Assembly: GCA_003519585.1 (NCBI GenBank)
Contig: DOWL01000183.1
Coordinates: 2,769-24,616, forward strand
Direction of reading: 5' to 3'
Length of the DNA: 21,848 nucleotides
Origin: Nocardioides sp.
Lineage (GTDB): Bacteria > Actinomycetota > Actinomycetes > Propionibacteriales > Nocardioidaceae
Shown here: in pieces, positions 1 to 8,085 of the stretch
How the letters are laid out: each line of letters starts with the position of its first letter
How positions within the stretch are numbered: position 1 is the stretch's first letter
The notes under the pieces: model-generated
Told to the model about the DNA's origin: nothing
The model's database searches: none
The model's input: the letters and a program-made list of their open reading frames with translations, nothing else
Program-made: the position numbers and the translations under genes

Positions 1-867
1 AACCACGGCGGCACCGAGATGGGCCAGGGGCTGCACACCAAGATGCTCCAGGTCGCGGCCACCGCGCTGGGGCTGCCGCTGTCGCGGGTGCGGCTCGCGC
101 CGACGCGCACCGACAAGGTCCCCAACACCTCCGCCACCGCCGCGAGCGCCGGCGCCGACCTCAACGGCGGGGCGGTCAAGGACGCCTGCGAGCAGATCCT
201 GGCCCGACTGGTGCCGGTCCGGGCGGCGCTGCCCGACGCGTCCTGGGAGGAGCTGGTCGCCGCGGCCTATCACCGGCGCATCCAGCTCTGGGCGGCGGGT
301 TTCTACAAGACCGAGGGGCTCAGCTGGGACATCACCACGATGACCGGCTCGCCGTTCAAGTACTTCGCCTACGGCGTCGCCGCCACCGAGGTCGAGGTCG
401 ACGGCTTCACCGGCGCCTACACCACCCGCCGGGTCGACATCGTGCACGACGTCGGCGACAGCCTCTCGCCGCTGGTCGACCTCGGCCAGATCGAGGGCGG
501 GTTCGTGCAGGGCGCAGGCTGGCTGACCCTCGAGGACCTGCGCTGGGACACCTCCGACGGCGCGAGTCGCGGTCGGCTGACGACGCAGGCCGCGTCGACG
601 TACAAGCTGCCGTCGTTCTCGGAGATGCCGGCCGAGTTCAACGTCGCGCTGCTCGAGCACGCTCACGAGGACGGCGTCGTCTACGGCTCCAAGGCCGTGG
701 GGGAGCCGCCCCTGATGCTGGCGTTCAGCGTCCGCGAGGCGCTCCGAGACGCCTGCGCGGCGTTCGGTGCGCCCGGCACGCCGGTCGAGCTCGCCTCGCC
801 CGCCACCCCGGAGGCCGTCTACTGGGCGCTCACCGCAGCTCGGTCTGCTCAGCGAGACGTCTCATGA
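1..867 (+). CDS. xdhB: Xanthine dehydrogenase, molybdenum-binding large subunit (3' part only)
   Basis: This is the C-terminal 288 residues of the molybdopterin subunit of xanthine dehydrogenase, which oxidises hypoxanthine and xanthine to urate in the cytoplasm. The frame is open from base 1, so the gene starts upstream. The fragment begins in the conserved segment NHGGTEMGQGLHTK, which lines the molybdenum site. Near its end it carries GSKAVGEPPL; the Glu of GEPPL (fragment residue 235) is the family's catalytic base next to the molybdenum. The DLGQIEGGFVQGAGW segment is also typical. The stop overlaps the start of xdhC by 4 bp (ATGA), so the two are probably translationally coupled. The [2Fe-2S]/FAD partners must lie outside the window or upstream in the same polypeptide. 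The subunit name (XdhB versus a fused XdhA/B) cannot be settled from this fragment. Confidence 0.93.
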   Translation, partial: NHGGTEMGQGLHTKMLQVAATALGLPLSRVRLAPTRTDKVPNTSATAASAGADLNGGAVKDACEQILARLVPVRAALPDASWEELVAAAYHRRIQLWAAGFYKTEGLSWDITTMTGSPFKYFAYGVAATEVEVDGFTGAYTTRRVDIVHDVGDSLSPLVDLGQIEGGFVQGAGWLTLEDLRWDTSDGASRGRLTTQAASTYKLPSFSEMPAEFNVALLEHAHEDGVVYGSKAVGEPPLMLAFSVREALRDACAAFGAPGTPVELASPATPEAVYWALTAARSAQRDVS

Positions 868-1700
868 CCACCTGGTTCGAGGCCGTCGCCGCGCTACGCG
901 CCGCCCGCGAGGCTGGCATCCTGGTCACGGTCACCGAGGTCCGGGGTCACGCCCCCCGCGAGGCGGGCGCCAAGATGGTGGTCTCCGCCGATCGCAGCTG
1001 GGCCTCCATCGGTGGTGGCAACCTCGAAGAGGAGGCCGTACGCCGCGCGCGCGAGCTGATCTCCTCCGGTGCGGCCGCGCCCGTGTCGTACACCGCGCAG
1101 CTCTCCGACAAGGCGCCGTTCCAACACGGGGTCCAGTGCTGCGGCGGCGAAGTGACGGTGCTGCTGGACCCGCTGCCTGTCGTACCTTCAGTCGCGATCT
1201 TCGGGCTCGGCCACGTCGGGCTCGAACTGGCCCGGATCCTGGCCCGTCACGACCTCGAGCTGCACCTGGTGGACTCGCGCTCGGCCCACCTGTCGGAGGC
1301 CGAGCTGGCGCCGCTCGCCGACGCGGTCGCCGGGGTGCACACCCACCACGTGCCGGTGATCCCCGAGCTCTTGCTCAGTGAGTTGCCCCCGGGCACGCGC
1401 GTCCTCGTGCTCACCCACGACCATGCCGAGGACCTCGCCATCATCGACGCGGCACTGCGGTGCGAGCACCTCGGCTCGATCGGACTGATCGGCTCCTCGG
1501 CGAAATGGGCGCGGTTCCAGTTGCAGCTGGCCGCGGCCGGCTTCGCGCCGGAGGTCATCGCCCGAGTGGAGACCCCGATCGGCTTCCCGGGTGTGACCAC
1601 CTCCAAGGACCCGGCGGCGATCGCGGTCTCCGTCGCAGCCGCGCTGCTGTCCGCCCAGGAAAAGAGCTCGGTCGAACGCGAGGGCGTCCGCCGCTCGTGA
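864..1700 (+). CDS. xdhC: Xanthine dehydrogenase accessory protein XdhC
   Basis: 278 aa. XdhC proteins bind molybdenum cofactor, help convert it to the sulfurated form and insert it into xanthine dehydrogenase. The N-terminal XdhC/CoxI domain contains the GVQCCGGEV motif (Cys92-Cys93), the usual cysteine-rich cofactor-handling site. The C-terminal half is a Rossmann-like domain with IFGLGHVGLELA (GLGHVG at 114-119) and the family segment IGLIGSSAKWARF. The start ATG overlaps the stop of the dehydrogenase gene, and the gene's own stop overlaps the GTG start of guanine deaminase, so all three are one tight operon. Length and motifs are normal for the family and nothing looks broken. Confidence 0.95.
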   Translation: MTTWFEAVAALRAAREAGILVTVTEVRGHAPREAGAKMVVSADRSWASIGGGNLEEEAVRRARELISSGAAAPVSYTAQLSDKAPFQHGVQCCGGEVTVLLDPLPVVPSVAIFGLGHVGLELARILARHDLELHLVDSRSAHLSEAELAPLADAVAGVHTHHVPVIPELLLSELPPGTRVLVLTHDHAEDLAIIDAALRCEHLGSIGLIGSSAKWARFQLQLAAAGFAPEVIARVETPIGFPGVTTSKDPAAIAVSVAAALLSAQEKSSVEREGVRRS

Positions 1701-2977
1701 CGGTCTTCCGCGGCACCTTCCTCGACACCCCGCGCAGCCCGTTCACCGGCGGTCACCTGCGCGCGGAATCCGATCTGGCCCTCGTCGTCGAGGACGGGGT
1801 GATCACGGCGCGCGCGCCGTACGACCCCTCCGTCCACGGCACGGCGGACGTCGTCGACCTCCGTGAGGGTCTGGTGCTGCCCGGCTTCGTCGACACCCAC
1901 GTGCACTTCCCGCAGGTCCGGGCCATCGGTGGACTCGGGATGCCACTGCTCGACTGGCTGGAGAAGTGCGCACTGCCCGAGGAGGCGCGGCTCGCCGACG
2001 CGACGTACGCCGCCTCCGTGGCGACCGACTTCGTATCCGGGCTGGCCCGGGCCGGCACCACCACCGCCCTGGTCTTCGGATCGCACTTCGCCACTGCCGT
2101 GGATGCGTTGTTCACCGAGGCGACCCGGGTCGGGCTGCGGGTGACCTCGGGGCTGGTGCTCTCCGACCGGATCCTGCGCGACGACCTGTTCACGACGCCC
2201 GAGCGGGCCTACGACGAAGGGCTGGAGCTGGCCAAGCGCTGGCACGGGGTCGGCCGCACCCGCTACGCCGTGACGCCGCGGTTCTCGCTGTCCTGCTCAG
2301 AGCCGCTGCTGGAGTCGGCGGGCGCGTTGTTGGCCGACCAGCCGGACCTGTGGTTCACCTCCCACCTCAACGAGAACATCGAGGAGATCGAGGGCGTCCG
2401 CCAGCTGTTCGGCTGCGACTACACGACGTCCTACGAGCGGGCCGGGCTGCTGGGTCCGCGCAGCGTGCTCGCCCACAACGTGCACCCGACGCTGACCGAG
2501 CTGATGACCCTCGGCCGGTACGGCGCGGCGGTCGCGCACTGTCCGACCTCCAACGCCGCCCTGGGCAGCGGGCTCTTCCAACTCGGCTCGCACCTCGCGC
2601 TCGGCGTCCGGGTCGCGCTCGGCTCGGACGTCGGCGCCGGCACCGGGTTCTCGCTCTTCAAGGAGGGGCTGCAGGCCTACTTCGTGCAGCAGTTGCTCGG
2701 CCGCGAGGGCCACAAGCTCTCCTCCCGGCACCTGCTCCACCTCGCCACCGCCGCGGGCGCCGACGTCCTCGGCCTGTCCGACGTGATCGGCGACTTCTCG
2801 ATCGGCAAGCAGTTCGACGCCCTCTGGCTGCGTCCTCCCGCAGGGTCGACCCTCGACGTAGCGCTGCGACACGCCGACTCAGACGACGACGCGCTCGCCA
2901 AGGCGTTCGCCCTGGCCGGTCCGGCCGATGTCGCGGCCACCTGGGTGGCGGGAGAGCGGATCACCGTCTCGGGATAG
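1697..2977 (+). CDS. guaD: Guanine deaminase
   Basis: 426 aa. It hydrolyses guanine to xanthine and ammonia, directly feeding the xanthine dehydrogenase encoded upstream. It is a metal-dependent amidohydrolase: PGFVDTHVHFPQ (His68, His70) supplies two metal ligands, TSHLNEN (His223) and VLAHNVH (His260/263) the next, and GSDVGAGTGFSL the metal/catalytic Asp311. The PGFVDTHVHFPQ and DVGAGT forms are characteristic of guanine deaminase rather than cytosine deaminase or TrzN-like relatives. I chose GTG 1697, which overlaps the xdhC stop as GTGA; the open frame extends upstream to 1460, but only by running inside xdhC. Substrate assignment rests on motifs plus the xdh context. Confidence 0.93.
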   Translation: MTVFRGTFLDTPRSPFTGGHLRAESDLALVVEDGVITARAPYDPSVHGTADVVDLREGLVLPGFVDTHVHFPQVRAIGGLGMPLLDWLEKCALPEEARLADATYAASVATDFVSGLARAGTTTALVFGSHFATAVDALFTEATRVGLRVTSGLVLSDRILRDDLFTTPERAYDEGLELAKRWHGVGRTRYAVTPRFSLSCSEPLLESAGALLADQPDLWFTSHLNENIEEIEGVRQLFGCDYTTSYERAGLLGPRSVLAHNVHPTLTELMTLGRYGAAVAHCPTSNAALGSGLFQLGSHLALGVRVALGSDVGAGTGFSLFKEGLQAYFVQQLLGREGHKLSSRHLLHLATAAGADVLGLSDVIGDFSIGKQFDALWLRPPAGSTLDVALRHADSDDDALAKAFALAGPADVAATWVAGERITVSG

Positions 2978-3010
2978 TCAGTGTCACGTTCGAGTCGCAG
3001 TCGACACTGA
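2978..3010. promoter_or_regulatory. Perfect 8-bp inverted repeat before the DM13 gene (putative operator/promoter)
   Basis: The arms TCAGTGTC (2978-2985) and GACACTGA (3003-3010) are exact reverse complements separated by 17 nt. The second arm ends 5 nt before the DM13 start codon, and the first begins right after the guaD stop. A hexamer within the right arm (GACACT, 3003-3008) ends 7 nt before the ATG, and the left arm lies 17 nt further upstream, so the arms fall where -10 and -35 elements of a leaderless promoter would be. It may be an operator for a dimeric repressor or ECF-type regulator. No T-run follows, which argues against a terminator. Confidence 0.45.
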
Positions 3011-3015
3011 TCAGC

Positions 3016-3555
3016 ATGCGGAAGCTCACGGTCACCCTGGGTGTGCTCCTTGCCGGCCTGCTGGCCGTCGCTTTGGCGTGGTTCGAGCCGTGGCGTCTGG
3101 TCACCGACAGCGAGGTGGACGAGGCGCGGCCGACGTCCGTACCCAGGAGCCCGACGTCGACGCCGACCGTGACCGCAACGGCGTCGCCGCCAGCACCGAC
3201 GGACGAGCCGCGCGACGAAGTGCTGGCGCGCGGCGACTTCGAATCGGCCGAGCACGACACGTCCGGTACGGCGGTGGTTCTCTCGCTGGCCGACGGGCGC
3301 CGGTTCGTGCGGCTGGAGGAGCTGGCCACGTCCGACGGACCGGACCTGCACGTCTGGCTGACCGATCGACCCAGCGGCGGCGACTGGCACTCCTACGACG
3401 ACGGCCGGTACGTCCGGCTCGGTCCGCTCAAGGCCAACCACGGCAACCAGAACTACGAGATCCCGGCCGAGGTCTCGTTGAGCGGGTTGCGGTCGGTGGT
3501 CGTGTGGTGCGACCGGTTCGACGTCGCTTTCGGGACGGCGGCCGTCGAGCTCTGA
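3016..3555 (+). CDS. Membrane-anchored DM13 domain protein
   Basis: 179 aa. Residues 5-23 form a hydrophobic signal anchor (LTVTLGVLLAGLLAVALAW). A low-complexity Pro/Thr/Ser linker follows (about 36-65), then a DM13 domain (about 68-178). The domain shows the usual GTA, GPDLHVWL and LGPLKANHGNQNYEIP segments and the conserved cysteine in VVVWCDRFDVAFGTA (Cys165). DM13 domains are extracellular and have been proposed to be redox or electron-transfer modules; the function in bacteria is not established. There is no lipobox cysteine, so it is likely tethered by the uncleaved anchor. I chose ATG 3016 because it begins exactly at the signal anchor; the frame continues far upstream only as an overlap with guaD. 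It stands alone behind a dyad element and is followed by an ABC exporter operon. Confidence 0.85.
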   Translation: MRKLTVTLGVLLAGLLAVALAWFEPWRLVTDSEVDEARPTSVPRSPTSTPTVTATASPPAPTDEPRDEVLARGDFESAEHDTSGTAVVLSLADGRRFVRLEELATSDGPDLHVWLTDRPSGGDWHSYDDGRYVRLGPLKANHGNQNYEIPAEVSLSGLRSVVVWCDRFDVAFGTAAVEL

Positions 3556-3601
3556 GCCGACTCGCACCGAAACCAGGGTGAGTGCTGTCGACGTACGTGC
3601 C

Positions 3602-3607
3602 TAAGGT
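3602..3607 (+). promoter_or_regulatory. -10 hexamer TAAGGT, leaderless promoter of the first ABC operon
   Basis: TAAGGT fits the actinobacterial TANNNT -10 and is followed by exactly 7 nt before GTG 3615. Transcription would start at the GTG. This supports 3615 rather than the upstream in-frame GTG at 3582 as the start. The bases TAAGG could alternatively act as a weak ribosome binding site. Confidence 0.5.
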
Positions 3608-3614
3608 GCTGCAC

Positions 3615-4565
3615 GTGACGGACGCGATGATCTCGGCGCGCGGGCTGCGCAAGTCCTTCGGTCCTCGCGGGGCGGAGTTCGAAGCGGTCAAGGGCATCGA
3701 CGTCGAGGTACGGCGCGGCGAGACGTTCGGCTTCTTGGGGCCCAACGGCGCCGGCAAGTCGAGCACCATGCGGATGATCGCGGCGGTCTCGCCGGTGAGC
3801 GGCGGCGAGCTGCGGATCCTCGGCATGGACCCCGCCGTCGACGGGCCGGCCATTCGGGGCCGGCTCGGCGTGTGCCCCCAGGAGGACACCCTCGACACCG
3901 ATCTCAACGTCCGCGACAACCTCTACATCTATGGCCGCTACTTCGGCATCCCGAAGGACGAGGTCAACCAACGGGCCGACGAACTGCTCGACTTCGTCCA
4001 GCTCACCGACAAGGCCACCAGCAAGGTCGACGAACTCAGCGGAGGCATGAAGCGGCGGCTCACCATCGCCCGCAGCCTGATCAACCGCCCCGACCTACTG
4101 CTGCTCGACGAGCCGACCACCGGGCTCGACCCGCAGGCCCGGCACGTGCTCTGGGATCGGCTGTTCCGGCTCAAGCAGTCCGGCGTGACGCTGGTGATCA
4201 CGACTCACTACATGGACGAAGCAGAGCAGCTTTGCGACAGGTTGGTCGTCATGGACAAGGGCGTGATCGTGGCCCAGGGCTCGCCGCTCGACCTGATCCG
4301 TGACCACTCCACCCGCGAGGTCGCCGAGCTGCGGTTCGGCGTGCTCGAGGAGGGTCAGGATCACTCCGCGCTCGCCGAGAAGGTCGCCGACCTCGGTGAG
4401 CGGGTCGAGGTGCTGCCCGACCGGCTCCTGGTCTACAGCGGCGACGGCGACGCCGTGATCGCCCAGGTCCACGAGCGCGGGCTGCGGCCGGCAGCAACGC
4501 TCGTACGCCGGAGCACGCTCGAGGACGTCTTCCTCCGGCTCACCGGCCGGACCCTGGTCGACTGA
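3615..4565 (+). CDS. ABC-2 type exporter, ATP-binding protein
   Basis: 316 aa from GTG 3615. It is the ATPase of a DrrA/NodI/CcmA-type ABC exporter and would couple ATP hydrolysis to the two permeases encoded just downstream. The Walker A is GPNGAGKSS (42-50), the Q-loop region is CPQEDTLD, the signature is LSGGMKRR (141-148), the Walker B is LLLLDEPTTGLDP (161-173) and the switch His is in TTHYMDEAEQLCD. The C-terminal ~90 residues are the accessory domain common in this subfamily. The stop overlaps the permease ATG (TGATG). The substrate cannot be told from sequence; drug, lipid or polysaccharide export are all known in the family. In-frame starts at 3582 and 3627 are alternatives. Confidence 0.92.
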   Translation: MTDAMISARGLRKSFGPRGAEFEAVKGIDVEVRRGETFGFLGPNGAGKSSTMRMIAAVSPVSGGELRILGMDPAVDGPAIRGRLGVCPQEDTLDTDLNVRDNLYIYGRYFGIPKDEVNQRADELLDFVQLTDKATSKVDELSGGMKRRLTIARSLINRPDLLLLDEPTTGLDPQARHVLWDRLFRLKQSGVTLVITTHYMDEAEQLCDRLVVMDKGVIVAQGSPLDLIRDHSTREVAELRFGVLEEGQDHSALAEKVADLGERVEVLPDRLLVYSGDGDAVIAQVHERGLRPAATLVRRSTLEDVFLRLTGRTLVD

Positions 4566-5380
4566 TGGCCATCCTGACTGCCCGGGCGTCCCATCGGCTC
4601 TCGGTGACCCAGGGGATTCGTCGCCAGGTCGACTATTGGAAGGTCGTCTACCAGCGCACCTGGCGGGCGACCGTGGTCAGCTCGTTCCTGGCGCCGCTGC
4701 TCTACGTCGTCGCGATGGGGGTCCTGCTCGGAGGTTTCATCCAGGGCGACCCCGATGTGCTCGAGGGTGCTTCGTCGTACTTCGAGTTCGTGGTGCCTGG
4801 CCTCATCGCGGCGCACGCGATGCAGACCGCCGTCGGCGAGACCACCTATCCCGTGATGGGCATGATCAAGTGGCAGCGCATCTACGACTCGATGCTGGCC
4901 ACGCCGCTGACCTGCCGCGACCTGGTGGCCGCGCACCTGTCGTTCGTGCTGTTCCGGCTGGTCACGACGTGTGGCGTCTACGCGCTCGTGTTGGCGCCGT
5001 TCGGCGTCTACGCGACGCTGTGGGGCGCCATCGCGGCGTTCGCCAGCCAACTGTTGGTCGGCATGGCCTTCGCTGTGTGGGTCTACGGCTACAGCACCCG
5101 GCTGACCTCCGAGGAGGGGTTCGGCGTCCTCTACCGGCTCGGCGTCTTCCCGCTGTTCCTCTTCAGCGGCGCGTTCTTCCCGGTCAGCAACCTCGGCGAC
5201 GTGGGTGCCTTCATCGCCTATTGCACCCCGCTCTGGCAGGGCGTCAATCTGTCGCGGATGTTCACCCTCGACCATGTGACCTGGTGGGTGGCCGCGGTCA
5301 ACGTCACCTACCTCCTCGTGCTCACCGTGGTGGGGTGGTTCTGGGCGGTCTCCGGGCTCGAGAAGCGGTTGGTGTCATGA
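4565..5380 (+). CDS. ABC-2 type exporter permease (first of a pair)
   Basis: 271 aa with about six hydrophobic membrane segments. It belongs to the ABC-2 membrane protein family (DrrB/NodJ-like). The segments YFEFVVPGLIA, IYDSMLATPLT and FPLFLFSGAFFPVSNL match the conserved core, including the LATPLT and LFSG(A/T)FFP motifs. It is translationally coupled to the ATPase upstream and overlaps the second permease by 4 bp (ATGA). The first ~30 residues are a cytoplasmic extension before the first membrane segment. It probably forms a heterodimeric pore with the next gene product. Confidence 0.9.
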   Translation: MAILTARASHRLSVTQGIRRQVDYWKVVYQRTWRATVVSSFLAPLLYVVAMGVLLGGFIQGDPDVLEGASSYFEFVVPGLIAAHAMQTAVGETTYPVMGMIKWQRIYDSMLATPLTCRDLVAAHLSFVLFRLVTTCGVYALVLAPFGVYATLWGAIAAFASQLLVGMAFAVWVYGYSTRLTSEEGFGVLYRLGVFPLFLFSGAFFPVSNLGDVGAFIAYCTPLWQGVNLSRMFTLDHVTWWVAAVNVTYLLVLTVVGWFWAVSGLEKRLVS

Positions 5381-6168
5381 CCACCGTCCAGGTGCAGCCG
5401 CTGGGTCCGGTCCGGGCCGCAGCCCTGCTGGTGCAGCGCAACTACATCGTCTACCGCAGGAACTGGAAGCTGTTCATCACCGGCTTCTTCGAGCCGTTCT
5501 TCTATCTGCTCTCCATCGGGATCGGGGTCGGCCAGCTGATCGACTCCTTCGAGTTCAACGGCCGTCAGGTCCCATACGCCGAGTTCGTGGCCCCGGGCAT
5601 GCTGGCCGCCTCCGCGCTCAACGGCGCCCTCATCGACGCGACGTTCAACACCTACTTCAAGCTCCGCTTCGTCAAGCTCTACGACCAGATCCTCGCCACT
5701 CCGCTCACCACCCGTGACGTGGCCCGCGGCGAGATCGCGTGGAGCCAGCTGCGCGGATCGGCGTACGCCGCGGCGTTCCTCGTGATCATGACCGCGATGG
5801 GGCTGGTGCACTCATGGTGGGCGGTGCTCGCCTTCCCGGCGACCGTCCTCATCGGCTTCGCCTCGAGCGCGGTCTGCATGGCCGCGACGACGTACATGAA
5901 GAGCTGGCAGGACTTCGACAAGATCACCCTCGTGCAGCTTCCGCTGTTCCTGTTCTCCGGCACGTTCTTCCCGATCAGCGCCTTCCCGACGCCCGTGCAG
6001 TGGCTGGTCGAGTGCACGCCTCTCTACCGCGGCGTGGTGCTGTGTCGAGAGCTCACGACGGGAGCGCTGTCCTGGGCCTCTGTCGTGTCGGTGATCTACC
6101 TGCTGCTCATGGGACTCGCGGGGCTGCTCGTCGTACGCCGGCGGCTCGACCAGCTGCTGCTGACCTGA
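5377..6168 (+). CDS. ABC-2 type exporter permease (second of a pair)
   Basis: 263 aa and about six membrane segments, paralogous to the preceding permease. It shares the landmarks YAEFVAPGMLA, LYDQILATPLT and LPLFLFSGTFFPISAF at matching positions. This suggests a gene duplication that gave a heterodimeric transporter. ATG 5377 overlaps the previous stop. It ends the operon and is followed by a convergent GNAT gene with a short hairpin between them. Confidence 0.9.
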   Translation: MTTVQVQPLGPVRAAALLVQRNYIVYRRNWKLFITGFFEPFFYLLSIGIGVGQLIDSFEFNGRQVPYAEFVAPGMLAASALNGALIDATFNTYFKLRFVKLYDQILATPLTTRDVARGEIAWSQLRGSAYAAAFLVIMTAMGLVHSWWAVLAFPATVLIGFASSAVCMAATTYMKSWQDFDKITLVQLPLFLFSGTFFPISAFPTPVQWLVECTPLYRGVVLCRELTTGALSWASVVSVIYLLLMGLAGLLVVRRRLDQLLLT

Positions 6169-6185
6169 ATATCGGTCGTGTGGGC

Positions 6186-6206
6186 CGGGTTGCGGCCGCG
6201 CACCCG
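6186..6206. terminator. Weak hairpin between convergent genes
   Basis: CGGGT (6186-6190) pairs with ACCCG (6202-6206) and GCG (6192-6194) with CGC (6199-6201) around a GCCG loop, with one bulged T. The site lies in the 45-bp gap between the permease stop and the stop of the minus-strand GNAT gene, so it could serve both. There is no T-run. Confidence 0.35.
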
Positions 6207-6213
6207 CCGATGC

Positions 6214-6711
6214 CTACTCCAGCGTGAGGCCCCACAGCGCGGTGTCGATCCAACGGTCGAACTTCCAGCCGACCTCCGGCAACACACCGAGCCGCGAGAA
6301 GCCGCACGCCCGGTGGAGAGCCTCGCTGGCGTCGTTGGGCAGGGCGATGACGGCCAGCACCTGATGCATGCCGTCGGCCCGCAGCCGGGTCAGGAGTTCG
6401 TCGTACAACGCCCGCCCGACCCCGCGCCCACGCACCGACGCGTCGAGGTAGACCGAGACCTCGCGGGTGCGGTTGTACGCCGGCCGCGGGCGGTACGTCG
6501 AGGAGTAGGCGTAGCCCACGACCTCGTCGTCCGCGGTCGCGACGAGCAGGTGGTCCCCGTGGGCGGTGCTGGACAGCCGCGCCTCCCAGTACGAGAGCGG
6601 CGGCGGCTCGAGGTCGAAGGTGGAGATCGCGGTGCGCACCTGCTCGTCGTAGATGGCAGCGATCCGTGGAAGGTCGGCAGGATCTGCGCTGCGTACCGTC
6701 ACGCCCTCCAT
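6214..6711 (-). CDS. GNAT family N-acetyltransferase, phosphinothricin acetyltransferase-like
   Basis: 165 aa. The sequence has the PAT/Bar-like pattern: N-terminal VRSADPADLPRIAAIYDEQV, then ISTFDLEPP, then REVSVYLDASVRGRGVGRALYDELL, in which RGRGVGRA (94-101) is the acetyl-CoA pyrophosphate loop. It ends with LPNDASEALHRACGFSRLGVLPEVGWKFDRW. Family members acetylate phosphinothricin, methionine sulfoximine or methionine sulfone; the real substrate here is unknown. I chose ATG 6711, where homology-like sequence begins; a much longer open frame upstream is an overlap with other genes. It is divergent from the DinB-methyltransferase gene with only 12 bp between the start codons, so each promoter must overlap the other gene. 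Confidence 0.88.
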   Translation of the reverse strand: MEGVTVRSADPADLPRIAAIYDEQVRTAISTFDLEPPPLSYWEARLSSTAHGDHLLVATADDEVVGYAYSSTYRPRPAYNRTREVSVYLDASVRGRGVGRALYDELLTRLRADGMHQVLAVIALPNDASEALHRACGFSRLGVLPEVGWKFDRWIDTALWGLTLE

Positions 6712-6723
6712 GATGATGTGCGC

Positions 6724-7863
6724 ATGACCGCATCCGGCATCGAGCCCGACAGCAAGGACTGGACCTGGGTCCTCGACGAGCCCTGCCCCGAGTGCGGCTT
6801 CGTCGCCGGAGCGCTCGACCGCGCCGAGCTCGGGACGCTGCTCCGCGACGACGCGATCGGCTGGGCGGCGGTCCTCCGGCAGCCGGAGGCGACCGAGCGG
6901 CCCGGCCCGGCCACGTGGTCGCCGCTGGAGTACGCCTGCCATGTCCGCGACGTACACCGGATCTTCGGTGACCGGCTCGCCCTCATGCTCGAGCAGGACG
7001 AGCCGACGTTCGCCAACTGGGACCAGGACGCCACCGCGCTGGAGGAGCGCTACGACCTCCAGGATCCGATCGAGGTCGGGCCGGAGCTCGTGGCGGCGGC
7101 CGAGGCGATCGCCACCCGCTACGACGCGCTGGTCGACGCACCCGAGGAGACCTGGCAGCGCCGCGGGCTGCGCAGCAACGGCAGCGAGTTCACCGTCGAC
7201 TCGATCGCCCGCTACCACCTGCACGATGTGCTCCACCACAGCCACGACGTGCGCGGGGTGGCAGCGCGGGCCACGGCCGCTGCCTACGACGGGGACGCGG
7301 AGGCGTTCAGCGTCGCGGTGGCCGAACTGAACGACGAGGTGCGCGCCGACCTCGACTGGCTCGCGGCAGAGGTCGGAGCCGGGGGAGCGGTGCTCGAGAT
7401 CGGCAGCGGTGGTGGCCGCGACGCGGTGGCGCTCGAGGAACGCGGAGTGCGGGTCCGGCGTACCGACATCTCGCCGGGGTTCGTCGCGCGGCTGCGCGCA
7501 CAGGGGTACGCCGCCGATGTGGTCGACCCGCTCGTCGACGACCTCGGCGGACTCTACGACGGGGTCTGGGCCTGCGCCTGCCTCCTCCACGTGGCGCGGA
7601 CGGATCTGCCGGTCGTGCTGCGCCGGCTCGCCGAGGTGACCCGGCCCGGCGGCGTGCTGGCGGCCAGCGTCAAGGAGGGCGATGGCGAGGAGTGGTCGAC
7701 CCACGGGCAGGTCCGGGCACCGCGGCGTTTCGTCTACTGGCGCGCGGGGCCGTTGCGCGACGTGGTCGAGGCGGCGGGTTGGGAGCTGGTGGAGCTGGGC
7801 TCGCGCGTGGGCTACAACGGCCAGGGCTGGCTCACGATCCGCGCGGTGCGCGACGATCTTTGA
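6724..7863 (+). CDS. DinB-type domain fused to a SAM-dependent methyltransferase
   Basis: 379 aa, two domains. The N-terminal ~180 residues resemble the DinB/YfiT-like four-helix bundle. His73 (ACHVRDV) and the cluster His167/His171/His174 (YHLHDVLHHSHDV) are positioned to form the usual three-His metal site. A CPEC pair (Cys21, Cys24) precedes it. From about residue 200 follows a class I methyltransferase with motif I VLEIGSGGGRD (223-233), VRRTDIS and GVWACACLLHV. DinB relatives in actinobacteria include mycothiol-dependent enzymes, so a thiol-linked detoxification role is possible, but the substrate is unknown. The start at ATG 6724 fits the domain boundary; an in-frame extension upstream runs antisense through the GNAT gene and is rejected. 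Confidence 0.85.
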   Translation: MTASGIEPDSKDWTWVLDEPCPECGFVAGALDRAELGTLLRDDAIGWAAVLRQPEATERPGPATWSPLEYACHVRDVHRIFGDRLALMLEQDEPTFANWDQDATALEERYDLQDPIEVGPELVAAAEAIATRYDALVDAPEETWQRRGLRSNGSEFTVDSIARYHLHDVLHHSHDVRGVAARATAAAYDGDAEAFSVAVAELNDEVRADLDWLAAEVGAGGAVLEIGSGGGRDAVALEERGVRVRRTDISPGFVARLRAQGYAADVVDPLVDDLGGLYDGVWACACLLHVARTDLPVVLRRLAEVTRPGGVLAASVKEGDGEEWSTHGQVRAPRRFVYWRAGPLRDVVEAAGWELVELGSRVGYNGQGWLTIRAVRDDL

Positions 7864-7871
7864 CCCCTGCT

Positions 7872-7877
7872 TAGGGT
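7872..7877 (+). promoter_or_regulatory. -10 hexamer TAGGGT, leaderless promoter of the DUF3046 operon
   Basis: TAGGGT lies 6 nt before GTG 7884, the start that gives the canonical DUF3046 N-terminus MRHTEFW. The promoter probably also drives the phosphorylase and epimerase genes downstream. Confidence 0.5.
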
Positions 7878-7883
7878 GTGGCC

Positions 7884-8078
7884 GTGAGGCATACCGAGTT
7901 CTGGTCCCGGATGGAGGATGCGCTCGGCCCGGGGTACTACCGCTCGTGGGCCGGCAGCCATGTTCTCGCAGAGCTCGACGGGCGCACCGCCCAGGAGGCG
8001 CTCGACGCGGGGGTGCCGCCCAAGCAGGTGTGGGCGGCGGTATGGCGGGCGCTCGACCTACCGGCGTCCGAGAAGTGA
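7884..8078 (+). CDS. DUF3046 family protein
   Basis: 64 aa. The sequence MRHTEFWSRMEDALG, then SWAGSHVLAELDGRT, then PPKQVWAAVWRALDLP is the full-length DUF3046 pattern, a small actinobacterial family of unknown function. GTG 7884 is preferred over the in-frame GTG 7878 because the family begins with MRHTEF. In M. tuberculosis the DUF3046 gene (Rv2738c) sits immediately upstream of recA. Here recA starts about 13.5 kb further on, and this gene instead heads an apparent operon with the phosphorylase (7-bp gap) and epimerase. Confidence 0.92.
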   Translation: MRHTEFWSRMEDALGPGYYRSWAGSHVLAELDGRTAQEALDAGVPPKQVWAAVWRALDLPASEK

Positions 8079-8085
8079 GCCCGGC

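Noticed and set aside
6178..6723. In-frame upstream extension of the DinB-methyltransferase gene
   Set aside because: It is antisense to the GNAT gene and has no domain pattern; ATG 6724 fits the start of the DinB-like domain.
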